This document shows positions 24,105 to 31,603 of a DNA stretch of 36,821 nt, piece by piece (position 1 is the stretch's first letter; each line of letters begins with the position of its first letter). The notes below the pieces were generated by a model that saw only the letters and a list, made by a program, of their open reading frames with translations, made no database searches and was not told the origin of the DNA. Source of the stretch: SBAX01 sp043806315. GTDB lineage: Bacteria; Planctomycetota; Phycisphaerae; UBA1845. The stretch is taken from contig JAZDHF010000222.1 of the NCBI GenBank assembly GCA_043806315.1, positions 1-36,821 on the forward strand, read 5' to 3'. The translations under genes and the position numbers were made by a program.

Positions 24105-24725
24105 CGTTTTGGGGAGTTGCTGCGGGGCCATGCCGATGCGCTGGGGTTTGAACAAGCGCGGGAAACGCTTTCCCTGACCGACGGCGGGCCGTGGATTCGT
24201 AATCAACTGCTGAAACACCTCAAGAAGCTGAAGGCCACGCTGCTGGACTTCTATCATCTCAGCGAACACGTGTGGGACACGGCCAAGGCCTGCTGGGGCG
24301 ATGGCGAGGAGGCCAAAGCCTGGGCCTCGAAACAACTACACGACATCAAACACCTCGGAGGGCGTCCGCTGCTGGCGGCCATCGAGGAGGCGAAGAAGAA
24401 GCTTCGCGCCCGGGCCAAACAAGAGGCTCTGCGATTGTCGCGGAATCACATCGTGGAACGCTGGGAGATGGTGGAGTACCCGGCGGCGTTGGCCAAGGGC
24501 TGGGACGTCGGCTCCGGCCCCACGGAGGCCATGTGCAAGAACCTCACGCTGCGGCTCAAACGTCCGGGGATGAAATGGGATACGGATAACGCCGCGGCTT
24601 TGATGAACCTCGTGGCTCTTCGAGAGGGCGGGCAGTGGGAGCAGTACTGGCAAATTCGAAAATCGCCTGATGCCAAAATCCGTGGCCAGACCCTAGCTTA
24701 CCCCTCAGATGTCACCGCCTCTTGA
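24105..24725 (+). pseudogene. ISKra4-type transposase, 5'-truncated
   Basis: An open frame of ~200 codons begins mid-protein (LRGHADALGFEQARETLSLT, then DGGPWIRNQL). It runs through LLDFYHLSEHVWDTAKACWG, HIVERWEMVEYPAALAKGWD, VGSGPTEAMCKNLTLRLKRP and GMKWDTDNAAALMNLVALRE, which is the C-terminal half of ISKra4-family transposases. The N-terminal half and its catalytic part are missing, and no terminal inverted repeats were identified. It ends 32 bases before ispD, whose -35 box overlaps the transposase stop codon. Confidence 0.8.
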
Positions 24726-24749
24726 GCCGATCGAAGAGTCGAATAGAAT
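24722..24749 (+). promoter_or_regulatory. Putative ispD promoter (leaderless-type)
   Basis: -35 TTGAGC (24722-24727), 16 bp spacer, -10 TAGAAT (24744-24749); the start codon at 24758 is 8 bases past the -10. No ribosome site is visible. The -35 overlaps the end of the transposase fossil, so the insertion may have created this promoter. Confidence 0.45.
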
Positions 24750-24757
24750 GGGGCGCG

Positions 24758-25495
24758 ATGCCCAAGTACTGCGTCATCATCCCGGCTGCCGGTAAGGCCG
24801 AACGCTTCGGCGGGGCGGAGAAGAAGACCTTCGCCAAAATCGACGGCCGCCCCGTCTTTCTGCGAACGCTCGAACATTTCATTAGTCGCCCGGACGTGTG
24901 TCAGACCATTCTCGCCGTCGCTCCCGAAGACCTGGCCGCCATGAAAACGACCTACGGCGCGAACTTGGGCTTCATGGGCGTGAAACTCGTGGAAGGGGGG
25001 GCGCGGCGCTGCGACACCGTCGCCGCCGCGCTTAAGGTCGTCTCCGAACAGGCCGAGTTTATCGCCGTCCACGACGTGGCCCGGCCCTGCGTGACCTCGG
25101 ACATGATCGACGCCGTCTTTGCCGAGGCCGTCAAGACCGGCGCCGCCATCCTCGCCGCACCGATCGTGGGCACCGTGAAGCGCGTCGCCGCGTCGATGGT
25201 CATCGAAGAGACTCCGAGCCGGGCCGGTCTCTACGAGGCTCAGACGCCACAGGTGTTCCGCAAGGACCTTCTGCTGAACGCCTACGGGAGTCTCTCCGAA
25301 CGCGAAGGAGACGAGATGACCGACGACGCCCAGTTCGTCGAGCGTGCCGGTCATCCGGTCGCCGTCGTTGTTTCCGACGCTACGAACTTGAAAGTCACAA
25401 CCAAGGCCGACCTCACCCTCGCGCACGCCATTCTGAAGGCCCGCCCGGTAAGGACCGCCCCGCGCCTGGGGGCCTTCGAGGAAGCTCAGTGGTAG
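24758..25495 (+). CDS. ispD: 2-C-methyl-D-erythritol 4-phosphate cytidylyltransferase
   Basis: 245 residues from ATG 24758 (MPKYCVIIPAAGKAERFGG); a 12-codon TTG extension is rejected. It joins MEP and CTP to give CDP-ME in the non-mevalonate isoprenoid pathway, in the cytoplasm. The nucleotide-binding start is PAAGKAERFGGAEKKTF with the catalytic Arg and Lys, followed by VEGGARRCDTV, VHDVARPCVT (Asp metal ligand), LYEAQTPQVFRKDLL and MTDDAQFVERAG. The length fits the family. Its usual partner ispF is not adjacent. Confidence 0.94.
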   Translation: MPKYCVIIPAAGKAERFGGAEKKTFAKIDGRPVFLRTLEHFISRPDVCQTILAVAPEDLAAMKTTYGANLGFMGVKLVEGGARRCDTVAAALKVVSEQAEFIAVHDVARPCVTSDMIDAVFAEAVKTGAAILAAPIVGTVKRVAASMVIEETPSRAGLYEAQTPQVFRKDLLLNAYGSLSEREGDEMTDDAQFVERAGHPVAVVVSDATNLKVTTKADLTLAHAILKARPVRTAPRLGAFEEAQW

Positions 25496-25628
25496 CCCCA
25501 CCCCCGCGCGGATCATACCTGTAGAAGAATGCGAGGGTGCGTCGGCGGCGTGGTTGTCGATGATGCGCGTCGCGGAGGGGGCGAGTCAATTCAAGGTGCA
25601 GGCGCCGCAGGCGAGGCTTTGGGGAGCA

Positions 25629-25658
25629 TTGCTCGGGCTTGGGGTTTTTGTGTAGGAT
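25629..25658 (+). promoter_or_regulatory. Putative promoter of the PEBP-family gene
   Basis: -35 TTGCTC (25629-25634), 18 bp spacer, -10 TAGGAT (25653-25658), with the upstream ATG at 25666 only 7 bases past the -10. Consensus match is modest. Confidence 0.35.
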
Positions 25659-25665
25659 AGGGATA

Positions 25666-26292
25666 ATGGGTCGCGTACCCGTCAGGTTGCGCCGTCGATC
25701 TTGCGTGGGCTTCCTCACCGCGCTGATCGGCGTAGCGTGTGCGTGCGGGCCGGCGGCGGAACCCGCGCGAACGCGCTCCTCGTCCGATGCCGCAGGCGCG
25801 ACAAAAGGAGACACCCCAATGACACTTACTATCCGAAGTTCGGCGTTTCCCGACCAAGCGCGCATTCCGAAGCGGTTCACGGGGGACGGAGAGGACGTCT
25901 CACCGGAACTGTCGTGGTCCGGCGTTCCCGCGGGGGCGAAGGAACTGGCGCTTATCTGCGACGACCCGGACGCGCCCACGCCCGAGCCGTGGGTGCACTG
26001 GGTGATCTACAAGATTCCCACGACGACCGCAGCTCTGCGGGAGAACGTCCCCAAGACCGGATCGATGTCGGAGCCGGCCGGGGCGATGCAGGGCGTCAAC
26101 TCGTGGGGCACGATCGGGTACCGCGGCCCGGCCCCGCCCAAGGGACACGGCGTACACCACTACCATTTCAAACTGTACGCCGTCGATACCGCGCTTAACG
26201 TGGCGGCCGGAGTGGACAAGAAAAAACTACTTTCAGCGATGCAGGGCCACATCGTCGCCCAAGGCGAACTGGTGGGCACCTACGAGCGCTGA
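25666..26292 (+). CDS. PEBP/YbhB-YbcL family protein with possible export signal and a second internal start
   Basis: 208 residues from ATG 25666, or 157 from ATG 25819. The longer form begins MGRVPVRLRRRSCVGFLTAL followed by IGVACACG, a basic plus hydrophobic export signal of lipoprotein style, though the lipobox is imperfect. The internal ATG (MTLTIRSSAFPDQARIPKRF) has a strong AAAAGGAG site 8 bases upstream and would give a cytoplasmic protein. The core shows the phosphatidylethanolamine-binding-protein signatures: CDDPDAPTPEPWVHWVIYKI, then GYRGPAPPKGHGVHHYHFKL, with the conserved Asp-Pro-Asp and His residues of the anion pocket. Ligand and role are unknown for most bacterial members. Confidence 0.88.
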   Translation: MGRVPVRLRRRSCVGFLTALIGVACACGPAAEPARTRSSSDAAGATKGDTPMTLTIRSSAFPDQARIPKRFTGDGEDVSPELSWSGVPAGAKELALICDDPDAPTPEPWVHWVIYKIPTTTAALRENVPKTGSMSEPAGAMQGVNSWGTIGYRGPAPPKGHGVHHYHFKLYAVDTALNVAAGVDKKKLLSAMQGHIVAQGELVGTYER

Positions 26293-26685
26293 ACGCAACT
26301 CGCGGCCTTGCGTTCGGGCGCGGGTGCGCCTGTGGGACGCGCCGCTCGCAACTTCGGCCTTTACGGCTTCGCGTGCGCCGTGAGCGGATACCCGAGGGTC
26401 TTCCCGGGCGCCGATTTCGTCGACGGGCCGTGTTTGGCGCCGCCGTTATGGCGATCCAACGCAGAGTGCGATACGACGGCGTTCGCGCGCTGGGCGTGGG
26501 TCGTCTTCGAGGTTGCTTGTCAAGGAGGGTTCGTGGGTTTTCGTCGCCGGGGACTTTCCAGCCGGGCGCTCGGTCGTTGCGGGTCAGGGACGAACCCCGG
26601 ATTCCGATCGGCGAGCCGGCAAACTTGAGCATCTGCGGCGGGCGGACCATCCCCCCAGGTCTGACGAATGCGGGGCGACCTCGCG
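26293..26685. other. Intergenic region with no gene recognised
   Basis: This 393-base gap lies between the PEBP-family gene and the minus-strand alpha/beta-barrel gene. Open frames cross it on both strands but lack ribosome sites, and their composition is Arg/Gly/Pro-rich, as expected for non-coding GC-rich DNA. No clear terminator was seen. Confidence 0.5.
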
Positions 26686-26955
26686 TCACTCCATGAAGTA
26701 GATGTCGGGCTTCTCCAGCACGCCGGACTGCCGCTGGGAGTCGGGCACTTTGGGGGAGGTGACAAAGTTCCGGGCCTTGTCGATGTCGGTGACCTCGAAG
26801 AGCGTGAACACCTCGTTGGGGTCGTCGAGGCCGCGCCAGAGGCGTTGCAGATGAAGCCCCGATTGCCGCTGGGCCTCAGCGTGCGCGTCAAACACCTTTT
26901 TCCATTGGGCGAAGTCGGCGACCTTGTTGCGGCACAGCATGTACTTCACGGGCAT
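26686..26955 (-). CDS. Small dimeric alpha/beta-barrel (monooxygenase-like) protein
   Basis: 89 residues from ATG 26955 (MPVKYMLCRNKVADFAQWKK), with AGAGGA just upstream. The pattern V-x-D-F-x-x-W-K-x-x-F-D-x-H, followed by GLDDPNEVFTLFEVTDIDKA and a closing IYFME strand, is that of ferredoxin-like dimeric barrels (ABM / cyclase-like small proteins). No catalytic residue can be assigned. It lies 32 bases after the HEAT-repeat gene on the same strand and is probably co-transcribed. Confidence 0.8.
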   Translation of the reverse strand: MPVKYMLCRNKVADFAQWKKVFDAHAEAQRQSGLHLQRLWRGLDDPNEVFTLFEVTDIDKARNFVTSPKVPDSQRQSGVLEKPDIYFME

Positions 26956-26987
26956 GGTCCTCTGTGTGGGCACTCGATCATCGTCCA

Positions 26988-29201
26988 TCAGGGCGAGCTT
27001 GTCGGCGCCGCCGGGCGTTCCTTCGGCTCGAGTTGGGCCGCGAACCTCTGCAAGAGTTGCGTCCACGGATCGCCGAGCAGATCGGAGGGGACGGTTCGCA
27101 ACTCGGCGAGGAGTTTTCGGCTGCGATCCGCGTCCGCAACCGCGGCGGGAGTTTCCAGATACTGGGCGACCGTGCGGATGATCTCGGCCTTGACCGGCTC
27201 GGCCCCGGTCGCTTCGCCGAGCCGAACAATGACCTCGGCCGTTCCCTGCGGGTTCGGACTTCGCAGGGCCGATTCCAGCCATCGCAGACCGGCGGCCTGG
27301 GCGGCGCCGTCGGCACGGGTAAGACGCATTTCATACAAGGCCCGCAAGTGCGGCACGGCCTCGCCGTCTTTTCCCGCCGCGACCAACGTCGTAGCGAGTC
27401 GATCCCTCACCGCGTCGAGGTCGGCGGCGTGGTCGCCCGACGTAGCCAGGATGCCGGCGAGTTCGTCCAGGTACTTGACGGAAAGGTCGGGCATTTCCCG
27501 CAGCCGCTCGGCCGCACGGATGCGATCGGGGATCGCTCGTTTGCCGACCAGTTGTCGAAAGCCCCGCCAAGCCGCATCCCGCGCCGAATCGTTCGACTCG
27601 ACGGACGGATTGAGTCGGCTGAGTAGGGCCTCGACGTCGGCGTCCTCGCGTCCGAGCTGGCCTGCCGCCTCGATGGCGGCGAGTCGCACACGCGGGTCGG
27701 CATGAGCCATGAGCGTACGAATCCGCGGCAGTTTCGAGGAATCCCCCACCGCTCTCAGGCCGCGAAGGGCTGCGGGCAGGATCACCGCGTCGTCGGCCTC
27801 CACCGCGGCGACGAAATCCGGCGTAAACGACGGATCGCCGATGCCGGCCATCGCCGTGAGCAACGCGGCGCGCAGCGCCGGCGGGTCCGCGGGGAGGGAG
27901 CGATATCGCTCCGGCAGGGTCGAGGTCGCTTCGCGCAACGAGTCTCTCGATTCCGGTTTCGCGGCGATCTGACTGAGGGCCAGGGCGGCTTCGCGGACGC
28001 AGTCGGGGGAACTGGCGGTCGAGGCGATCTCGCGGGTCAGTGCCGGGACCGCGGCCGGAGTACCGAGCTTGCCGAGCGCTTGGAAAATCGCCTGCCGAGT
28101 GGTCGCGTCCTTCTCCTCGCCGACGCGGGCCAAGACCCCCTCCACCACGGACGGATCGCTGAGGTTCTGCAGAATCTGCAACGCCTCCCGCCGAACCGCA
28201 GCCGAGTCGTGCTTCAGCAGACGGAGCAGCGCCGCGGGCACATCCCCCTCCGGACGCTTCCCTTCATCGGCGATGCGGGACTTCACGATCCCCAGGGCGG
28301 CGAGTTTGACCACCGGCAGCGGATCGTCGATCCACTCCACGAGCTTGGCGTCGCGCTGCTCGGAGTTGAGCGGACGAAAGAGCTCCCGCTGAAACTCGCG
28401 GACCCTCGCGGTGACGGCGGCCTGATCGCGCTCCGCATCCGATCGGACGCCGTGCAGCTCCCCGCCGAGCCGGCGGGCGCGGTCGCGGTAAATCCTCAGT
28501 TGTTCCGCAAGCCACACTTCCTCACTCAATCCGGACTCGTCCTTCCACCACGCCCGCCAATCCTGCACGCCGCCGCCGAAGGACCGTGGGGCGATGGGCT
28601 CCAGCGCGGCGGCCACTCGATCGGTGATCTCCGGCACGTCGAGCCCGAGCAGTTCGATGAGTTGTCCCACCACTTCCCGCCGATGGGTGTTGGGGGCCAT
28701 GGCGTCGATCGCGGCGAGGCGCTTGGGCATGGGCGCTTCCGCCCGCGACGCCAACGCCCCGAGCCGCTGAGGCACGTCGGTTCCGGGAAACTCCGCGAGG
28801 GCCTGCGCCGCCGCGGCGCGCAACTCCTCATTGTCCGCGCTGAGCAGGGTCAATAACGGATCTACGAAGCTCGCGTCGAGTCGATCGGGCGCTCCGCGCG
28901 ATCGCACGCCCAGCGCGGCGCAGACCGTGCCTTGAACATCTGGGCGCGTGGAAAGGGTCAACAATTCCACGATCAACGCATCGGCTTGGGGAGAATCATA
29001 GGACAAGAGGAGGTCGGCCCATCGCCGTCGATCATCCGGGCGAATCTGCGGGTCGAGAATGCCCTCGCGGCAGGTTTGCAGTTGTCGAACGTGATCGGGG
29101 ATGGTCTCCGCGGCGGGCACCGCAGGGGGCTGGGCCCGGTCGGTCGCCGGAGACGAGCCGAGCAGCGTCGCAAATCCCATGAAGATGAGCAAGCGTGGCA
29201 T
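26988..29201 (-). CDS. Secreted HEAT-repeat protein
   Basis: 737 residues from ATG 29201 (MPRLLIFMGFATLLGSSPAT), with GGAG 8 bases upstream and a cleavable signal peptide; a 78-codon longer frame is Arg-rich and rejected. Nearly the whole mature protein is HEAT or PBS-lyase-like helical repeats (e.g. DNEELRAAAAQALAEFPGTD, DSAAVRREALQILQNLSDPS, ADPRVRLAAIEAAGQLGRED), about a dozen in all. A middle segment ~250-300 (WRAWWKDESGLSEEVWLAEQ) marks a break between two solenoids. Such solenoids bind other proteins, so a periplasmic scaffold role is inferred. No enzymatic domain is visible. Confidence 0.88.
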   Translation of the reverse strand: MPRLLIFMGFATLLGSSPATDRAQPPAVPAAETIPDHVRQLQTCREGILDPQIRPDDRRRWADLLLSYDSPQADALIVELLTLSTRPDVQGTVCAALGVRSRGAPDRLDASFVDPLLTLLSADNEELRAAAAQALAEFPGTDVPQRLGALASRAEAPMPKRLAAIDAMAPNTHRREVVGQLIELLGLDVPEITDRVAAALEPIAPRSFGGGVQDWRAWWKDESGLSEEVWLAEQLRIYRDRARRLGGELHGVRSDAERDQAAVTARVREFQRELFRPLNSEQRDAKLVEWIDDPLPVVKLAALGIVKSRIADEGKRPEGDVPAALLRLLKHDSAAVRREALQILQNLSDPSVVEGVLARVGEEKDATTRQAIFQALGKLGTPAAVPALTREIASTASSPDCVREAALALSQIAAKPESRDSLREATSTLPERYRSLPADPPALRAALLTAMAGIGDPSFTPDFVAAVEADDAVILPAALRGLRAVGDSSKLPRIRTLMAHADPRVRLAAIEAAGQLGREDADVEALLSRLNPSVESNDSARDAAWRGFRQLVGKRAIPDRIRAAERLREMPDLSVKYLDELAGILATSGDHAADLDAVRDRLATTLVAAGKDGEAVPHLRALYEMRLTRADGAAQAAGLRWLESALRSPNPQGTAEVIVRLGEATGAEPVKAEIIRTVAQYLETPAAVADADRSRKLLAELRTVPSDLLGDPWTQLLQRFAAQLEPKERPAAPTSSP

Positions 29202-29425
29202 GTGGCGCTCCAGGGTCGGACTGCGGCAGTCCGCACGGACGCCGACGATCGCAACGGCCCCCGCCGAACGATACGCCGCAGGATCAAGTGGACGTCCACC
29301 GCGGTACTTGTAGCGACAGGGGAGCGCCTTGGCAACGCGGCGACGACGATGCACGCACGGGCAGGCGCGTCGCGGATCCGTCGGCTTCCCCCTCGTCTCA
29401 CGGCGCCCGACCGATCGACCGCTCC

Positions 29426-29629
29426 TTACCAGCAATCAAAGAAGAAGCAGTCGTCGTAGTAAGGGTCGACGTAGTACACATCGGTGTACGACCCATCGTA
29501 GTACCCGCCGTTGTGATCGCGGAAGAAGTCCAAACTGCCGGTCCGGGGATCACAGGTCGCGGACGTGACCAACGGGATGCCGCCGACGGCCAGCGCCGCT
29601 AACCATCTTTTGATGTTCCTTCGAGTCAT
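29426..29629 (-). CDS. Tiny secreted Tyr/Asp-rich protein
   Basis: 67 residues from ATG 29629 (MTRRNIKRWLAALAVGGIPL), with GGAAAGG upstream. Residues ~8-24 form a signal sequence. The mature part starts near TCDPRTGSLDFFRD and is very rich in Tyr, Asp and Gly (GGYYDGSYTDVYYVDPYYDD), ending CFFFDCW. Two C-terminal Cys and one after the signal could form disulfides or a lipid anchor. It lies 224 bases upstream of the HEAT-repeat gene on the same strand. Function unknown; the acidic-aromatic tail could bind cations or pack into a surface layer (speculative). Confidence 0.7.
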   Translation of the reverse strand: MTRRNIKRWLAALAVGGIPLVTSATCDPRTGSLDFFRDHNGGYYDGSYTDVYYVDPYYDDCFFFDCW

Positions 29630-29858
29630 GTCTTCGCCTTTCCATCGCCGCCGGGGGGGCGCGCACCCGACCCCGACGGACTTTGAACTCTCCACTCTCA
29701 TCGACACGCGCCGCCCGCTTCGGTTAGCACGCACCTCTAACTTCCCGTAAAACCTTGCCTGGACGGGATGTGGAAGCGGTATACCATCTCGCACGCAACA
29801 TCGTTGTTTCTTTTGCCGGTCTTGCCCACATCGGGGGCGAGGGTATGGTGGTTTGTTG

Positions 29859-30710
29859 ATGGTGACTCTCGACGGAGAAAACCAAAGCCCTTCGGGCCAA
29901 GGCGCCTCCCCGCTTCTCCCCATCCCGGGCCAGCCCGCCAGGGCGCCCCGGAGCCGGTTGTGGGCGACGGTGCGGGCGCTGTTGCGCGCCAGGGTGACGG
30001 CGGGGTTGGTCCTGGTCCTCCCCGTCTGGATCACCTTCTTGTTGGTCAAGTTTTTGTTTGACCTGATGCGCGACACGTCCCTGTGGTTGGTCGATGCGTA
30101 CCTTCGTCACTGGGGTGAGGCCTTTGTCACGGCATGGGGCGTGACCCCGGAAGATTTCAAGGCCAAAGGGGTCCAGGTCCTCCCCTCCGGCGTGCAGTGG
30201 GGCGTGGCGATCTTCTCCGTCTTCCTGACGGTTTTCTTCCTCTATCTGATCGGCGTCTTGACCGCCAATCTCTTCGGACGCCGTCTCGTCCGCACCGCCG
30301 AGACGGTGTTGGACCGGGTTCCGTTCGTCAAGACGATCTACCGTGCCTCCAAGCAAATCCTCGAGACCTTCGCCGGCGGATCGAGCCAGAGCTTCCAGCG
30401 AGCGGCGTTGATCCCCTTCCCAACCAAGGAGACGCGGTCGATCGGGTTCATCACCGGGTTCAGCAAGGATACCCGTACTGGCGAGGAACTCTGCACCGTG
30501 TTTGTGGCCGCGACCCCCAATCCGACGAGCGGGTTCGTGTTCGTGCTCAAACGGTCGGACGTGATCGAGCTGAATTGGACCGTCGAGGAGGCGATCAAGG
30601 TGGTCATCTCCTGCGGCGTCCTGGTCCCCCCGACCATACCGTTGGCGGCGTTGGGACCATCCTTCCCGTCCGCCGCGATGGCCGCAGGACGCGCGAAGGC
30701 ACGCGATTGA
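29859..30710 (+). CDS. DUF502 family integral membrane protein
   Basis: 283 residues from ATG 29859; TTG codons at 29853 and 29856 are in frame but less likely. Two membrane helices (~37-62, AGLVLVLPVWITFLLVKFLF; ~100-125, VAIFSVFLTVFFLYLIGVLT) are followed by the family core RVPFVKTIYRASKQILETFA and GEELCTVFVAATPNPTSGFV, ending in IKVVISCGVLVPP. DUF502 proteins are common in bacteria and plants but biochemically undefined. A TATGGT at about 29844-29849 could serve as a close -10. Confidence 0.93.
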   Translation: MVTLDGENQSPSGQGASPLLPIPGQPARAPRSRLWATVRALLRARVTAGLVLVLPVWITFLLVKFLFDLMRDTSLWLVDAYLRHWGEAFVTAWGVTPEDFKAKGVQVLPSGVQWGVAIFSVFLTVFFLYLIGVLTANLFGRRLVRTAETVLDRVPFVKTIYRASKQILETFAGGSSQSFQRAALIPFPTKETRSIGFITGFSKDTRTGEELCTVFVAATPNPTSGFVFVLKRSDVIELNWTVEEAIKVVISCGVLVPPTIPLAALGPSFPSAAMAAGRAKARD

Positions 30711-30807
30711 GTGGGGTGGGGCGGCGACTCCCCTCTCTCGATAGACGACGAGTTCCCCGCGCCCGGTCGACGGGCTTTGAGCCGGACGCGCCGAAGGTGG
30801 GCGATGG

Positions 30808-31155
30808 TCAGGAGTTCGCGGCGAGCAGCGTCAGAATCTCGCCTCGGATGCGCTCGAAGGTCGCTTCGCGGACTCGCCCGAATCGTCCGACGACGATGCG
30901 TTGGTCGATACTGAACACCTTGTCGGCGCGAACGACGCTCGGGCGCTTCATGACCCCGACCTCCAAGTCCGGAGTGTCCAACGAGACTGTGTAGTCCCGT
31001 GCGATGATCTGGGACGTGATCCCCGCCACGAGAACGTCCGAACCTGTCCGGTTGTACCGATCGTTGGACAGCACGACCACGGGGCGCAGCTTACGCTGAG
31101 TCAGATCACTGAATGGGATCGGGACGACGAGCAAGTCACGCTGAAGGTAGGGCAT
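30808..31155 (-). CDS. MazF/PemK-type toxin (endoribonuclease)
   Basis: 115 residues from ATG 31155 (MPYLQRDLLVVPIPFSDLTQ). The family fingerprint is present: an early strand with P-F-S-D (VPIPFSDL), KLRPVVVLSNDRYN, VLVAGITSQI, and late VVRADKVFSIDQRIVVGRFG. MazF-like toxins cut mRNA and stop growth when the antitoxin is degraded. The gene overlaps the antitoxin by 20 bases, so the two are coupled. An 18-codon upstream frame is rejected as antitoxin overlap. Confidence 0.92.
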   Translation of the reverse strand: MPYLQRDLLVVPIPFSDLTQRKLRPVVVLSNDRYNRTGSDVLVAGITSQIIARDYTVSLDTPDLEVGVMKRPSVVRADKVFSIDQRIVVGRFGRVREATFERIRGEILTLLAANS

Positions 31156-31348
31156 CGTTCCACGTGGCGTCGTCGATTTCGTTGTGCCAGAACTCCAGAC
31201 CCGATTCACCGAGAGCGGAAAAATCGTCAGAGGACTCGTCCATGAGATGCAGGATGACCTCCACCGTCTGTCCCTCGCGAAGGGGGAGGGCGTCCAAATG
31301 AACGGTCCCGCCCGAACGGACCTTGGTCGTTAACCGCAACGGTCGCAT
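31136..31348 (-). CDS. MazE-like antitoxin
   Basis: 70 residues from ATG 31348 (MRPLRLTTKVRSGGTVHLDA). The N-terminal half has a swapped-hairpin/AbrB-like look (VHLDALPLREGQTVEVILHL), expected to bind DNA and repress the operon. The acidic tail (MDESSDDFSALGESGLEFWH) would wrap the toxin. The pairing with the overlapping toxin gene is the strongest support. Confidence 0.8.
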   Translation of the reverse strand: MRPLRLTTKVRSGGTVHLDALPLREGQTVEVILHLMDESSDDFSALGESGLEFWHNEIDDATWNDALPSA

Positions 31349-31603
31349 GTTTGATGCCTCCGATCCAATCCCATTGTGATTGTACATGAAGGCGCGGCAC
31401 ATTTCCAGCCGTGGATTGCATCGGGCGGGTGGTGATCGGTTTTCCGCTTGTGTCTTGGTCGCCCCGCCGCCACAATGCGGACCTAGGCGGCGATCCCCTC
31501 TCTCGATAGAAGACGAGCCCCCAGCGCCCGGGCGATACGCATCGTACCGGACGCTTGAATGCGGTGCGTTGGGCACGCGAAGGGGGAGGCCGCACGAGCG
31601 TCG

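Larger units (their letters stand above)
30720..31531. repeat. Direct repeats flanking the toxin-antitoxin pair
   Basis: Copy A 30720-30766 and copy B 31486-31531 are near-identical (about 42 of 46 positions and one gap; both contain CCCCTCTCTCGATAGA and end GCGCCCGG). They are in the same orientation, 766 bases apart, and enclose the MazEF-type pair. Only these two copies were noticed in the window. Confidence 0.8.

Noticed and set aside
26308..26628. Open frame in the gap after the PEBP gene
   Set aside because: No ribosome site, no domain, composition like random GC-rich DNA.
27702..28856. A 384-codon open frame antisense to the HEAT-repeat gene
   Set aside because: Arg/Gly/Gln-rich composition typical of the opposite strand of a repeat-rich GC gene; no ribosome site, no domain.
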